From contig DASREM010000055.1 in NCBI GenBank assembly GCA_035652095.1, positions 248,001 to 312,000 on the forward strand: a stretch of DNA of 64,000 nucleotides, read 5' to 3'. Source of the DNA: DASREM01 sp035652095 (lineage in GTDB: Bacteria > Acidobacteriota > Terriglobia > Terriglobales > Acidobacteriaceae). Numbering within the stretch: position 1 is the stretch's first letter; each line of letters begins with the position of its first letter. Positions 1 to 8,283 of this stretch are shown one piece after another. Both the position numbers and the translations under genes were made by a program. The notes below the pieces were generated by a model that had not been told where the DNA came from, ran no database searches, and was given only the letters and a program-made list of their open reading frames with translations.

Positions 1-1268
1 GTCTGCTCGATCTGATCAATCAGATATTGTGACATCGTGGCTGACAGCGAAGCGCCGCGCACCAGAATGACGACGCGGTCGGCATACTTGGCGAAATGCA
101 TGGCGGCCTGGCCAGCGGAATTGGCGCCTCCCACCACATAAACGAGCTCTCCTTTGCAGGAGATCGCCTCGGTGGCGCCGCCGCCATAGTAGATTCCCGC
201 GCCTTGCAGGCGATCGACGCCAGGGGCTTCCAGCCTGCGCCACTGCACTCCAGTCGCAATCATCAGCGCATGACAAGAGATCTCATTTCCGTCGGCGAGT
301 TTAATGATCCGATAGGAGCCCTCCGTGCGCACCCCAACCGCTTCCTGGGGCGCCAGGATTTCGACTCCGAAGCGCTGTGCCTGGACCACGGCGCGGCGGG
401 CCAGGTCCATGCCACTCAGACCGGTGGGAAAGCCGAGATAGTTTTCAATGCGGGAACTCATTCCCGCCTGGCCACCGGGCGCTTCCCTCTCAATCATGAC
501 GGTGTGCAAGCCTTCAGAAGCTCCGTACACACCCGCCGCCAAGCCGGCCGGGCCGCCCCCAATAATCGCAAGATCATAGAAAGTAGTTTGCGCGCGGGTC
601 CTCAATCCGACCTTCTGCGCGACTTCCGCGGGCATGCTTTCGAAAAGCCTGGTGCCATCAGGAAACAGCACAATGGGAATGTTCGCGGCCTCGGGGCCGA
701 GCGCGTCGAGCAGGCGCTTGGTCTCGGAGTCATTGGCAGAAAGTTCCACATCGATCCACTGGTAAGGGACGCGATTGCGCGCCAGGAAGTCGCGCAGTTC
801 GTAAGATCGCGGGGACCAGCGCGTTCCCAGGACCCGAATGCCTTCGAACTTGGGCCGGTATGAAGCTTGCCAGTCGTCCAGCAGATCGTCCAGTTGCGGA
901 TAGAGGTGCTCGGCCGGGGGATCCCAGGGCTTGGTGAAGAAGTAATTGATATTGGCCTCGTTGATGGCGCTGATCGCCGCGTGAGTATCGGCGTATGCGG
1001 TCAGCAACGCGCGCTTGGCTTCGGGATAGATCCTCATGCCTTCCTGAAGGAAATTCACTCCATCCATTCCAGGCATGCGCTGATCAGCGAGCAGAAGGGC
1101 CACACTTTCGTTGCGGAGCTTCAACTGGCGCAGCAGGTCAAGGGCCCCCTGGGGAGAATCGCTGCCCATAACCCGGTACTCTGCGCCGTACTGATTGCGC
1201 AAGTCGCGCTCAATTGCCCGCAAAACATCGGTATCGTCGTCCACACTTAACAAAACTGGTTTGGCCAT
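1..1268 (-). CDS. Response regulator / glutaredoxin-fold / thioredoxin-reductase fusion (partial)
   Basis: The frame opens at an ATG (complement of 1266-1268) and runs off the left edge, giving about 422 residues. Residues 1-125 are a receiver domain: acidic pair in LLSVDDDTD and phospho-acceptor in LLADQRMPGMDG. Residues of about 140-225 resemble a glutaredoxin/thioredoxin fold (IRVLGTRWSPRSYEL, then IPIVLFPDGT), with Ser-x-x-Ser where a CxxC would sit. From about residue 235 it is a pyridine nucleotide-disulfide oxidoreductase with an FAD motif (GGGPAGLAAG) and an NADPH motif (GGANSAGQAA). The usual thioredoxin-reductase CxxC before the NADPH motif is replaced by GGGATEAISC. It is therefore probably a flavoprotein redox or signalling protein rather than a true thioredoxin reductase. 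The C-terminus is not visible. Confidence 0.85.
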   Translation of the reverse strand, partial: MAKPVLLSVDDDTDVLRAIERDLRNQYGAEYRVMGSDSPQGALDLLRQLKLRNESVALLLADQRMPGMDGVNFLQEGMRIYPEAKRALLTAYADTHAAISAINEANINYFFTKPWDPPAEHLYPQLDDLLDDWQASYRPKFEGIRVLGTRWSPRSYELRDFLARNRVPYQWIDVELSANDSETKRLLDALGPEAANIPIVLFPDGTRLFESMPAEVAQKVGLRTRAQTTFYDLAIIGGGPAGLAAGVYGASEGLHTVMIEREAPGGQAGMSSRIENYLGFPTGLSGMDLARRAVVQAQRFGVEILAPQEAVGVRTEGSYRIIKLADGNEISCHALMIATGVQWRRLEAPGVDRLQGAGIYYGGGATEAISCKGELVYVVGGANSAGQAAMHFAKYADRVVILVRGASLSATMSQYLIDQIEQ

Positions 1269-1354
1269 GAATGATCCGACAGAAAACGCTTTTTCCCACG
1301 TGAATACGTTGATTAGATCAAGAAAATCAAAATTGGTCGCTTTAAGTGTTCCAA

Positions 1355-2608
1355 TTAGTTTGGGCGGAGCGGGAGCGTATTCTGACTGGCCGCGAGACGA
1401 TTGGCCTCGGCTTGTTCGGCGGCACCAAGCTGCGTGTTGCCCATCAGCTGATAGATTTCCGCCATGGAACGATGCGGCTCAGGCTCGAGCGGACGCAGCG
1501 CCGCTGCTTCCCGGAGATAGTTGAGCGAATCGGAATACTGCTTGGCGGCCCGGTTCTGCCGTGCCAGGTCGAGAGTGCTCAAGTACAGCAACTGCTCGGT
1601 TGCCGGATCGCCGGCATTCAACTGGTGAGCATGGCGTAGTGCTTCGTGCCCCTCCTTCAACTGTCCCGATTTCAGGAGCACCGACCCATAAAGTGCATTC
1701 AATTGGAACAAGTCAGGCCAGCGTTTCAACGCCGTTTCCAAAGCCGAACGCGCCCGGTCGGACTGGTTCAGTTGGAAGTACGTGAGGGCGAGATTGTATT
1801 GGGTCTGGGGCGAGTGCGGCGCCAGCTCGGCGGCCCGCTGCAGGGGCTTCAATGCGGCCTCGGGCTGGCGGTGCTGGCCATAGAGTGAACCCAGTTCGGT
1901 CAGCTTGTCCGCGTTGTTGTCGTCGTAAAGCTGATCACAGATAGGACGCGCTTCCTCGAGCGGACCAGAGTCCAGTTTCCGCGCGCATTCCAGCCTCACC
2001 TTGCTTTCATCATTGTTACGCTGGCGCACGCTCTCTGAAAGTGCCAAGGTCTTGCGCGCTTCCTCTTCCCGTCCTTGCTTGCGGTAGACCAATCCCAGTT
2101 GGTACGAAATTCGGGCATCTCGCGGGTTCAGCTTGACCGCATCCTCAAGCCATTTCGCGGCCTCGGCAAGTTCGCCGTTCTTGAAATAGGCAAAGCCAAG
2201 GTAGTACGCCGTATCCGGGAACGGCGGTTCTTTCGCCGCGAGGTTCAAGTCGTGAATGGCAGCCTGAAAATTACGTGCGTCCACCTCCAGCCTGCCGAGG
2301 TAATACATCACATTGGGATGGTCTCCGGTGGCCTGGCGGACGGCTTCGAATTCGCGGCGCGCTTCCTCGGGCTTGTTGTCCTGGAACAACGCTACCGCCA
2401 GCGGGAAACGCGCGCGAAGCACGAGAGCAGGATCGATGGCCAGCGCGGCCCGGAACTCATTGGCGGCTTGCTCGTAGCGGTCCTGCTTCAACGCCTCGTA
2501 GCCCATGCTGACGTGACTATCAGCGGACTCCTGTGTTGCCGGATTGGTTTGCTGGGGGCGGGCCGAAGTTGCAAGTACCAGACTCAGCACACAGGTCAAA
2601 GAAAACAT
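1355..2608 (-). CDS. Exported tetratricopeptide repeat protein
   Basis: The 417-residue product begins with a signal peptide (MFSLTCVLSLVLATSARPQ), so the start is placed at 2608. The frame also stays open upstream to an ATG at 2731, but that extension is basic and lacks an export signal. From about residue 30 to the end it consists of TPR units (for example AANEFRAALAIDP, AAKWLEDAVKLNP, ALKPLQRAAELAP), implying a periplasmic protein-protein interaction scaffold. No catalytic domain is visible. It lies 87 bases from the receiver-reductase gene on the same strand, and the two are not obviously coupled. The specific partner is unknown. Confidence 0.75.
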   Translation of the reverse strand: MFSLTCVLSLVLATSARPQQTNPATQESADSHVSMGYEALKQDRYEQAANEFRAALAIDPALVLRARFPLAVALFQDNKPEEARREFEAVRQATGDHPNVMYYLGRLEVDARNFQAAIHDLNLAAKEPPFPDTAYYLGFAYFKNGELAEAAKWLEDAVKLNPRDARISYQLGLVYRKQGREEEARKTLALSESVRQRNNDESKVRLECARKLDSGPLEEARPICDQLYDDNNADKLTELGSLYGQHRQPEAALKPLQRAAELAPHSPQTQYNLALTYFQLNQSDRARSALETALKRWPDLFQLNALYGSVLLKSGQLKEGHEALRHAHQLNAGDPATEQLLYLSTLDLARQNRAAKQYSDSLNYLREAAALRPLEPEPHRSMAEIYQLMGNTQLGAAEQAEANRLAASQNTLPLRPN

Positions 2609-2737
2609 TCGAACGCGTTTCTCGGCCAATAAAAGCAGTTCCACCCACCAAGGACGCCCGGTTACCCAAGGGCGCAGGGCAGGCGACGAGCGAGGGCGCG
2701 CGTCTCCGTGAACGGACAAGGGCTGAAGCATAGGCCT

Positions 2738-4054
2738 TCACAGGCGGCGGGATGCCTTGGCAATCAGGGCTGCCGCTCTGTTCTTTATATCCGATATCTC
2801 CTGTGCTGTGGCGGTTGAAATGTAATCGCGTACCAGTTCGCCGCAGTGCTCACGTACCTGGTCATAGGCAGCGGGGTCTTCTCCCCGGGCCGCAAGCAAC
2901 GTTTTCAGCCAATGCTTTCCGTATCCGGCATGCATGGTCTCGTCGGCCCAGTCAAAATCCATATCGTGCTCGCTGAGCCCGTCTCCATACTCGCGGAAAC
3001 GTTGCGCGCGCACCAATTTGTGCTTGATGTTCTTGGTTTCGAAAAAATAGAGCATACCCAGCCGGTAAATCGGATCTTGACCGGAGGCGCTGTCGTAGAT
3101 GTAGGTCCCGAGCGGAATCTCGCCGGGATCGAAACCCCAGGACCTGAGACGCTCGTATCCCATCTGGCAATGACGGGATTCGTCATAGGTCCAACGGGCG
3201 GAATCGTGGATCCACTCCCAGGGAAGGACGTCGGCAAACGAACTCAGCATAAGTCCACCGGCTTCGATCGCCCAAACTTCGTTGAGGTGACTGATGGCGG
3301 AACGAAGCTGCAGAAGCAGACCTTCGCCGTAGGGATAGGAGGAATCCACAATGTCGGGCCAGTAGAAACGGCAGGGCCAGAAGCGTGGATCCCGCGCAGG
3401 ACGATCGGGAATACGGTAGGCCATCGTCCCCGGCAAAGAATCGTCCCGCAGGCTCTGGCGAGCTTGCTCGACGCCAACGCCGCCCATCTGTTCAAGCGCT
3501 TGTGCAAGCGCCTTTGTCCGGAGGCTCGCAATCTCCGCCGACTCGGGACAGCGCGCGAGTTCTGACGCCGCCCAGCTTTCAAACGCGGCGATCTGCTCCT
3601 GCTTCTCGGCGAGAGCGAGAGTCAGGAATCGATGGGTGGGTCCGTCGGCGATAATGTCGGAGGACGACAGATATTGGCGATACGCATCGTGGAGAGCAGG
3701 CAAAAAGACCTTGGCCAAGGCCGATAAGAGCGCGGCCACCGAGGGGGACTGCCGTAGCGAACTGAATAACGTGACCAGGGCATGGTCGGAGCCTTCTTCT
3801 TCCAGCAGCCGGCTGGGGAAGCGCAGCTCAAACACACGGTTGCGTAAGGCATGCGCGGTTTCGGCGCACTGCCAGATACAACGTGCCATTCCAATTTTTA
3901 TTTCGAGGGGAGCGATCAGCGGGATCCACGCCGCCTGCGCAACCAGGAGCGCCCGCTCACAGAAGAAGAACCGTTTCAGCAAGTGCGCGGTGTCGAGGCG
4001 CATCCATCTCGCGCGAGGCTGCGTGCTCAGAATGAATTGGGAGCCCTGCGCCAT
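2738..4054 (-). CDS. DUF455-type ferritin-like protein
   Basis: A 438-residue, mostly helical protein with the two signature motifs of DUF455 ferritin-like proteins. These are ARWTYDESRHCQMGYERL in the middle third and DFDWADETMHAGYGKHW near residue 365. Each supplies the Glu/His pair expected of a di-iron ferritin-like site. The biochemical role of the family is not settled; oxidative-stress or hydroxylase-like roles have been suggested. No signal peptide is seen. It sits just downstream of the sugar permease (15 bases), so it may be co-transcribed with it. The family call is firm; the function is open. Confidence 0.75.
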   Translation of the reverse strand: MAQGSQFILSTQPRARWMRLDTAHLLKRFFFCERALLVAQAAWIPLIAPLEIKIGMARCIWQCAETAHALRNRVFELRFPSRLLEEEGSDHALVTLFSSLRQSPSVAALLSALAKVFLPALHDAYRQYLSSSDIIADGPTHRFLTLALAEKQEQIAAFESWAASELARCPESAEIASLRTKALAQALEQMGGVGVEQARQSLRDDSLPGTMAYRIPDRPARDPRFWPCRFYWPDIVDSSYPYGEGLLLQLRSAISHLNEVWAIEAGGLMLSSFADVLPWEWIHDSARWTYDESRHCQMGYERLRSWGFDPGEIPLGTYIYDSASGQDPIYRLGMLYFFETKNIKHKLVRAQRFREYGDGLSEHDMDFDWADETMHAGYGKHWLKTLLAARGEDPAAYDQVREHCGELVRDYISTATAQEISDIKNRAAALIAKASRRL

Positions 4055-4069
4055 ATGTGTGCGCTCAAC

Positions 4070-5074
4070 TCAGAAGCGGTTACTTAGTGCAACAACCGCG
4101 ACCGCAATAACCAGGACCAGCAAGCCGCGATTCAAAAGGCGGCGCGCCGCCGCCGGAGACTCTCTCCACTCGCCCCTCCACAAACCCCAGATATTTCCCA
4201 TCACAATGGACAGCGAGATAAAGAGCGGCCAGCCTACGATCAATCCCAACTTCCCGAGCTTGGCGGCACCTGCGCCATAGAGATAAAAGCTCGCAATCCA
4301 CATCAGCGCCATCCCGGCACTCAGACCCAGATTGCGAACGGTTTCGCCACCCCAGTACGCCGCGGCTGTGCCCCTGCTGATCATCAAGTACAGGCAGTAC
4401 CCGAAGTTTACGACAAATCCCGCCGTGAACAGGAGCGCCCAGACTACATTTCCAGAAGACGCTTCCGAGATGCCAAGGCCGGTTGCGGCCCGCGTCACGT
4501 TTCCGCCGAAGGCGACTCCGACATTCGGCAGACAGGAAAGAACTCCTGCGAAGATGCACAGGATCAGACCGCTGCGAAAGCTGCCCTCGGCGCTGACGCC
4601 TTGGCTGGGAGCTCTTCGCGAGCCCGCCATCGAACAGAGGACGATTCCGAAAATCACCAGCGCAGTCCCAGCCAGAAGCAACAGTCCCCTGTGCGTGAGT
4701 AAGGTTTGAGGGAAAAAGACAAGCAGAGGAATCAGTGCTCCCAGAGCCGCGATCAGGCCCATGATCACGGGATATCCAAGAGCCATGCCCAGGCGGTCCA
4801 TGCCCAGGCCAAACAAGATGGCGCCGACTCCCCAGCCTGCCCCAAAGAGCGCGAGGATGAGCCTATCGCGGCCCGGCGAGGCCCGATAGACAGCAAAGAT
4901 GTCCGGGACAAGCAGCAGGGTGATGATCCAGTTGAATACAAACATTCCCAGCAGGGAAAACGTGGCCCAGGTATGTTCCCAAGCCCAGCGTCTTACAAAC
5001 GTCATGGGAAGAATAAAGGTGCCCTGCAAGAGCGCCGCCGTAAGAACCAGGACGAAACCGGTGAATAGGACCAT
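4070..5074 (-). CDS. rhaT: RhaT-like sugar/proton symporter
   Basis: A 334-residue integral membrane protein with about ten hydrophobic segments. The order and motifs match the L-rhamnose/H+ symporter RhaT: an N-terminal GFVLVLTAALLQGTFILP, then WGVGAILFGLGMDRLGMALG, then a C-terminal WPLFISLSIVMGNIWG. It belongs to the drug/metabolite transporter superfamily. Because it is followed downstream by DUF455 and preceded by deoC and rbsK rather than rhamnose genes, the substrate may be a pentose released from nucleosides; that is an inference from context. The start is an ATG. No strong ribosome-binding site stands out. Confidence 0.8.
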   Translation of the reverse strand: MVLFTGFVLVLTAALLQGTFILPMTFVRRWAWEHTWATFSLLGMFVFNWIITLLLVPDIFAVYRASPGRDRLILALFGAGWGVGAILFGLGMDRLGMALGYPVIMGLIAALGALIPLLVFFPQTLLTHRGLLLLAGTALVIFGIVLCSMAGSRRAPSQGVSAEGSFRSGLILCIFAGVLSCLPNVGVAFGGNVTRAATGLGISEASSGNVVWALLFTAGFVVNFGYCLYLMISRGTAAAYWGGETVRNLGLSAGMALMWIASFYLYGAGAAKLGKLGLIVGWPLFISLSIVMGNIWGLWRGEWRESPAAARRLLNRGLLVLVIAVAVVALSNRF

Positions 5075-5125
5075 TTCAGTTGGGAAATGCCAGTGGCCGG
5101 CGATGGTAGCACGGGAGCCATCTTG

Positions 5126-5830
5126 CTAGTAACTTGGGTTGACATCGAGCCTGGACTTGGCCCCCTGCAACTCCAGCATGATCGCAACCGCAGAGCTGGT
5201 GCCCACCATGTCTGCTCCTGCGTTGAGCAGGTCCCGCACTTGCGGGAAGGTCTTGATCCCTCCGGAAGCCTTGACACCGATGTGGGCCGGCGCGATCTTG
5301 CGCAGCCAGAGAATCTCATCGGGCGATGCGACCCCCACCATCCCGCTGCTGGCATTTTTCAAAAAGGCAACGCCGGCTTCGAGGCAGAGAAAGACGGCGC
5401 GTTCCCGTTGCGCAGCATTCAGCAATGGCAACTCGAGCATGACTTTGACCGGGATGCCGCCTGCGCCTCGTACCACGCCCGCAATGTCAGCGGCATACTC
5501 TTTCTCCATACCGGAGAGCAGCCAGCCAACATTAGGCATGAGGTCCAGTTCCTGAGCGCCGTCCTGTGCGAGCCGGCCGGCCTCATAAGCTCTCCCGGCG
5601 GAAGTCATGGTGCCGAACGGGAGGTCGATAAACGATGCGACCTTAATGCCCGAGCCGCGCAAGGAATTTGCAGTTTCTCGAACCCAGGCGCCAGGAATCA
5701 TAGCCGCGTTGAATCGGTACGCGAGACAGTCCGCGATGTGCCGTTCCCATTGTGCCCGCGTCAGCGTATTGGAAATCAGCGTGGATTGGATTTTGCTCGC
5801 GAGATCTGCATGCTGGAATTGAGGTTCCAT
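5126..5830 (-). CDS. deoC: Deoxyribose-phosphate aldolase
   Basis: A 234-residue class I aldolase of the DeoC/DERA family. It cleaves 2-deoxyribose-5-phosphate to glyceraldehyde-3-phosphate and acetaldehyde. The catalytic features are visible: an acidic residue in QELDLMPNVG, the Schiff-base lysine in AFLKNASSGM, and the second lysine in HIGVKASGGIKT, followed by the phosphate-binding MVGTSSAVAIM. The usual FVKTSTG motif reads FLKNASSG, a moderate variation near the active-site lysine. Six bases separate it from ribokinase upstream, so the two are almost certainly one transcription unit for pentose phosphates released from nucleosides. Confidence 0.88.
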   Translation of the reverse strand: MEPQFQHADLASKIQSTLISNTLTRAQWERHIADCLAYRFNAAMIPGAWVRETANSLRGSGIKVASFIDLPFGTMTSAGRAYEAGRLAQDGAQELDLMPNVGWLLSGMEKEYAADIAGVVRGAGGIPVKVMLELPLLNAAQRERAVFLCLEAGVAFLKNASSGMVGVASPDEILWLRKIAPAHIGVKASGGIKTFPQVRDLLNAGADMVGTSSAVAIMLELQGAKSRLDVNPSY

Positions 5831-5836
5831 ATCGCT

Positions 5837-6829
5837 TCAGCTTGCGCCGTCGGCTCGACTTTGCAAGCCCAGCCACTGCGGCGCCGTGAGCCGTTGGCTG
5901 CGATAGTAGGCAGCCACCTCGCCGCGATCGGGCAAGGCGGGAACAACTCCCTCTCTGGTCACTGCCAAGCCGCCGGTTACCGCCGCAAAGCGGACCGCCT
6001 CTTCAAGCGGAGCTCCGAATGCTAGAGCCGCCGCCAGGCCCGCATTGAAAGCATCACCTGCCCCGGTCGTATCCACGGCGGAGACCTCGATCGCCGGCAC
6101 GTGAACTGATGATGACGCATTCACGACCAAAGCGCCTTTTTCGCCAAGCGTCACGATCACGGTCTTCACGCCAAGGCGGATTAACTCTCGCGCGACCTGT
6201 TGCGGATCGCGCGCAGACTGGCCCTTGTGCCCCGCCAGGACCGCGGCTTCGGTTTCATTGGGCGTGAGGATGTCGACACTCTGCAACAACGAGGCCGGGA
6301 CCGGCCGGGCGGGGGCGGGATTCAGGATGGTGATGGCTCCCTGTGCACGACCCAGCCTCATCGCTGCCTCAGCGGTTTCGACCGGGATCTCCAACTGCGT
6401 AAGTACAACAGCGACTGAGTCGAACACGGGACTAGAGGCGCTGACGTCTTCCGAACTCAGCAATTCGTTCGCGCCAGGATCGAGCACGATGCAATTGTGA
6501 CCGGTGGACGCTTCGACGGTGATGAATCCCACTCCCGTCGGTGCATCGGCCGTGCGTTGTACATGACTGGTATCAATACCCTCGTCACGATAGAGGCCGA
6601 GCGCTCCTTCGCCAAAGGAATCTTCGCCAACCTTGGCAACGAAACTCACCTTGGCTCCAAGCCGGGCGCACCCGATGGCCTGGTTCGATCCCTTTCCACC
6701 GAAATCCACCCGATAACCGCTTCCCAGCAGGGTTTCACCGCGTCCAGGAAGGCGCTCGGCCTTCATGGTCAACCCGGTTGCATAACTGCCGACAACGGTA
6801 ATTCGCGGAGCGTTCAATCGCATCTTCAC
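5837..6829 (-). CDS. rbsK: Ribokinase (PfkB family)
   Basis: A 330-residue PfkB-family sugar kinase. The N-terminal substrate motif (VDFGGKGSNQAIGCARLGA), the ribokinase NPAPARPVP and TPNETEA motifs, and the C-terminal signature with catalytic Asp in DTTGAGDAFNAGLAAA are all present, as is TLGEKGALV for ATP binding. It should phosphorylate ribose, or possibly deoxyribose, at O5. Downstream deoC (6 bases) suggests that deoxyribose-phosphate is a relevant intermediate, while the nucleoside hydrolases nearby would supply free ribose. The start is the ATG at 6829; a second Met two codons on (position 6823) is equally possible. Confidence 0.9.
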   Translation of the reverse strand: MKMRLNAPRITVVGSYATGLTMKAERLPGRGETLLGSGYRVDFGGKGSNQAIGCARLGAKVSFVAKVGEDSFGEGALGLYRDEGIDTSHVQRTADAPTGVGFITVEASTGHNCIVLDPGANELLSSEDVSASSPVFDSVAVVLTQLEIPVETAEAAMRLGRAQGAITILNPAPARPVPASLLQSVDILTPNETEAAVLAGHKGQSARDPQQVARELIRLGVKTVIVTLGEKGALVVNASSSVHVPAIEVSAVDTTGAGDAFNAGLAAALAFGAPLEEAVRFAAVTGGLAVTREGVVPALPDRGEVAAYYRSQRLTAPQWLGLQSRADGAS

Positions 6830-6892
6830 TCAGCTGAAATCGGAAAGCGGTAGCCTAACACAGCCTGGTTGCGCCAGCCTCACGGGAAAGGA

Positions 6893-8080
6893 CTAGCGCT
6901 TCTCGAGCGCCAACTGGCGAATCTGGTTGAGATAGCCGACGTAAATGGGGATGGGGATGTCGGGCGAATCGCCATCGTTCAGGAAGTGCTCGAGGCGAAT
7001 CTCCAACGGGATTGAGGTGATCACCTGTCGAAATCTCGGCATTTGCAGATACTTGACGCGCCAGATCTCCAGCATGAGGGAACGAAACTCCTCGCTGATG
7101 AACCCCATGCGGCGGTCGCCAAGGTACACGGCGTCGAAGTGCTGGGCCGCGAGCATCTTCCGCAAAGGGCTCTCTGGTGGCGAGAAGAAGTAGACCAGGT
7201 GAAAGGTGTCGGACAGATCTCCCCAGAGGACTTTTTCTTCCAGTGCTGTGAAACGGAAAGGCGTGTTGCCACGCTGCTGCGCCTGCCGGGCACGATCGTC
7301 GTCGCGCAAATTGTGCCGCGTTAATTCCTGATCAAACCATTGCAGCTTGTCTTTTGCCAGGTTGGAGCGCAGAAATTCGATTGCGTAAGCATTCGGGAGA
7401 TAGAGTTGGGGATCGTCATCGAGGCGCTTGAGCCACGCATTCCAGTCCTGCTGCTGAAAGTGACGAATCAATTCGCGGAGGTTTCCAACACTGGTCTCGG
7501 GATGAAACTTGACCGCTTGCCAGAAGTGCTCAGTGGAATCGTAGGTGGAACCGTAAAGTTCAATCCCCTCAGCAATGGGATACCAGTTGGAGAGCACTCG
7601 GCCGGGAATGGAAGGCGAGGCGCTCCAGCAGTTCAGAGAATGCAGCCACTTCTCCTGCACAGAAAGAAATGCGTCCGAATACCCGGCGGGAACCGGTTGC
7701 TTCACCTGCGCCAGGGCTTGACGGAGTTCGGCGGGAGTATGCGTGATCAGGGTCTCGAGCGGGCGCTCGTCGAGCATGGAAACCACTCGACTTTCAATGC
7801 CGCGGCGCAATAAGTCGCGGGCAAGGTCCCGCTGCTGAGCGTCGTTGAGTTTCCATCGGCGTGTCTGAGAGGCGATGTACGGAAACATCTCAGCCAGAGA
7901 TTTGAATTCGATGAAACCATGCAGGGCGAACGAAACCGGCTGCTCGTTCTTGGTGATGATCGTGGAAGGCGTAACCAGCGCCTGAAGTGAGATCTGCTGC
8001 GCTGCTAGCGAGAGATCGAGAGAGAGCAAAAGAAATAACGTTCCCAGAAATGCCTTGCAGCCAGTTCGCCGTCGTACCAT
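6893..8080 (-). CDS. Exported protein with NADAR-like domain
   Basis: A 395-residue protein starting with a signal peptide (basic MVRRRTGCK, then a Leu-rich core ending LSLAAQQ). The centre contains LSNWYPIAEGIELYG followed by TYDSTEHFWQAVKFHPE. This closely resembles the NADAR/YbiA signature (SNF...I...G..YPTSEHYFQAQKF), with its conserved Glu. Near residue 325 the stretch DAVYLGDRRMGFISEEFRSLMLEIW resembles the family's C-terminal block (WGDG...GK..LG..LMELR). NADAR proteins known to me are cytosolic N-glycosidases acting on ADP-ribose, ADP-ribosylated nucleic acid or riboflavin intermediates. An exported member is unusual. It lies 63 bases upstream of ribokinase on the same strand. The homology is by eye only. 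Confidence 0.55.
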   Translation of the reverse strand: MVRRRTGCKAFLGTLFLLLSLDLSLAAQQISLQALVTPSTIITKNEQPVSFALHGFIEFKSLAEMFPYIASQTRRWKLNDAQQRDLARDLLRRGIESRVVSMLDERPLETLITHTPAELRQALAQVKQPVPAGYSDAFLSVQEKWLHSLNCWSASPSIPGRVLSNWYPIAEGIELYGSTYDSTEHFWQAVKFHPETSVGNLRELIRHFQQQDWNAWLKRLDDDPQLYLPNAYAIEFLRSNLAKDKLQWFDQELTRHNLRDDDRARQAQQRGNTPFRFTALEEKVLWGDLSDTFHLVYFFSPPESPLRKMLAAQHFDAVYLGDRRMGFISEEFRSLMLEIWRVKYLQMPRFRQVITSIPLEIRLEHFLNDGDSPDIPIPIYVGYLNQIRQLALEKR

Positions 8081-8283
8081 GCCGCTCCTTTGCAGAAAAC
8101 ACCAGCGCTGGAAGCACTAGTGGCGTTTGTCCCCGGGGCCCCGACGATCTTACCCCAGAGCATTCGTGCCGGCCCGCCGTATCAAAGCCGACCAGAGGAA
8201 GCAGGGTCGCGAGCCGTGGAATTCTTGACCCCCGGCGAACGCGGCTGTTAGTTTACGTCCACCAACGACGCAGGAGTTCGATT

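Noticed and set aside
96..1250. Long plus-strand open frames at the left edge
   Set aside because: They are antisense to the receiver-reductase fusion, whose minus-strand translation has clear FAD, NADPH and receiver motifs.
7987..8283. N-terminal extension of the FG-GAP giant from GTG 7987 or ATG 8050
   Set aside because: It overlaps the divergent exported gene, is Arg/Ser-rich without domain character and would bury the Tat-like leader; a start near 8281-8284 fits better, though this is not proven.
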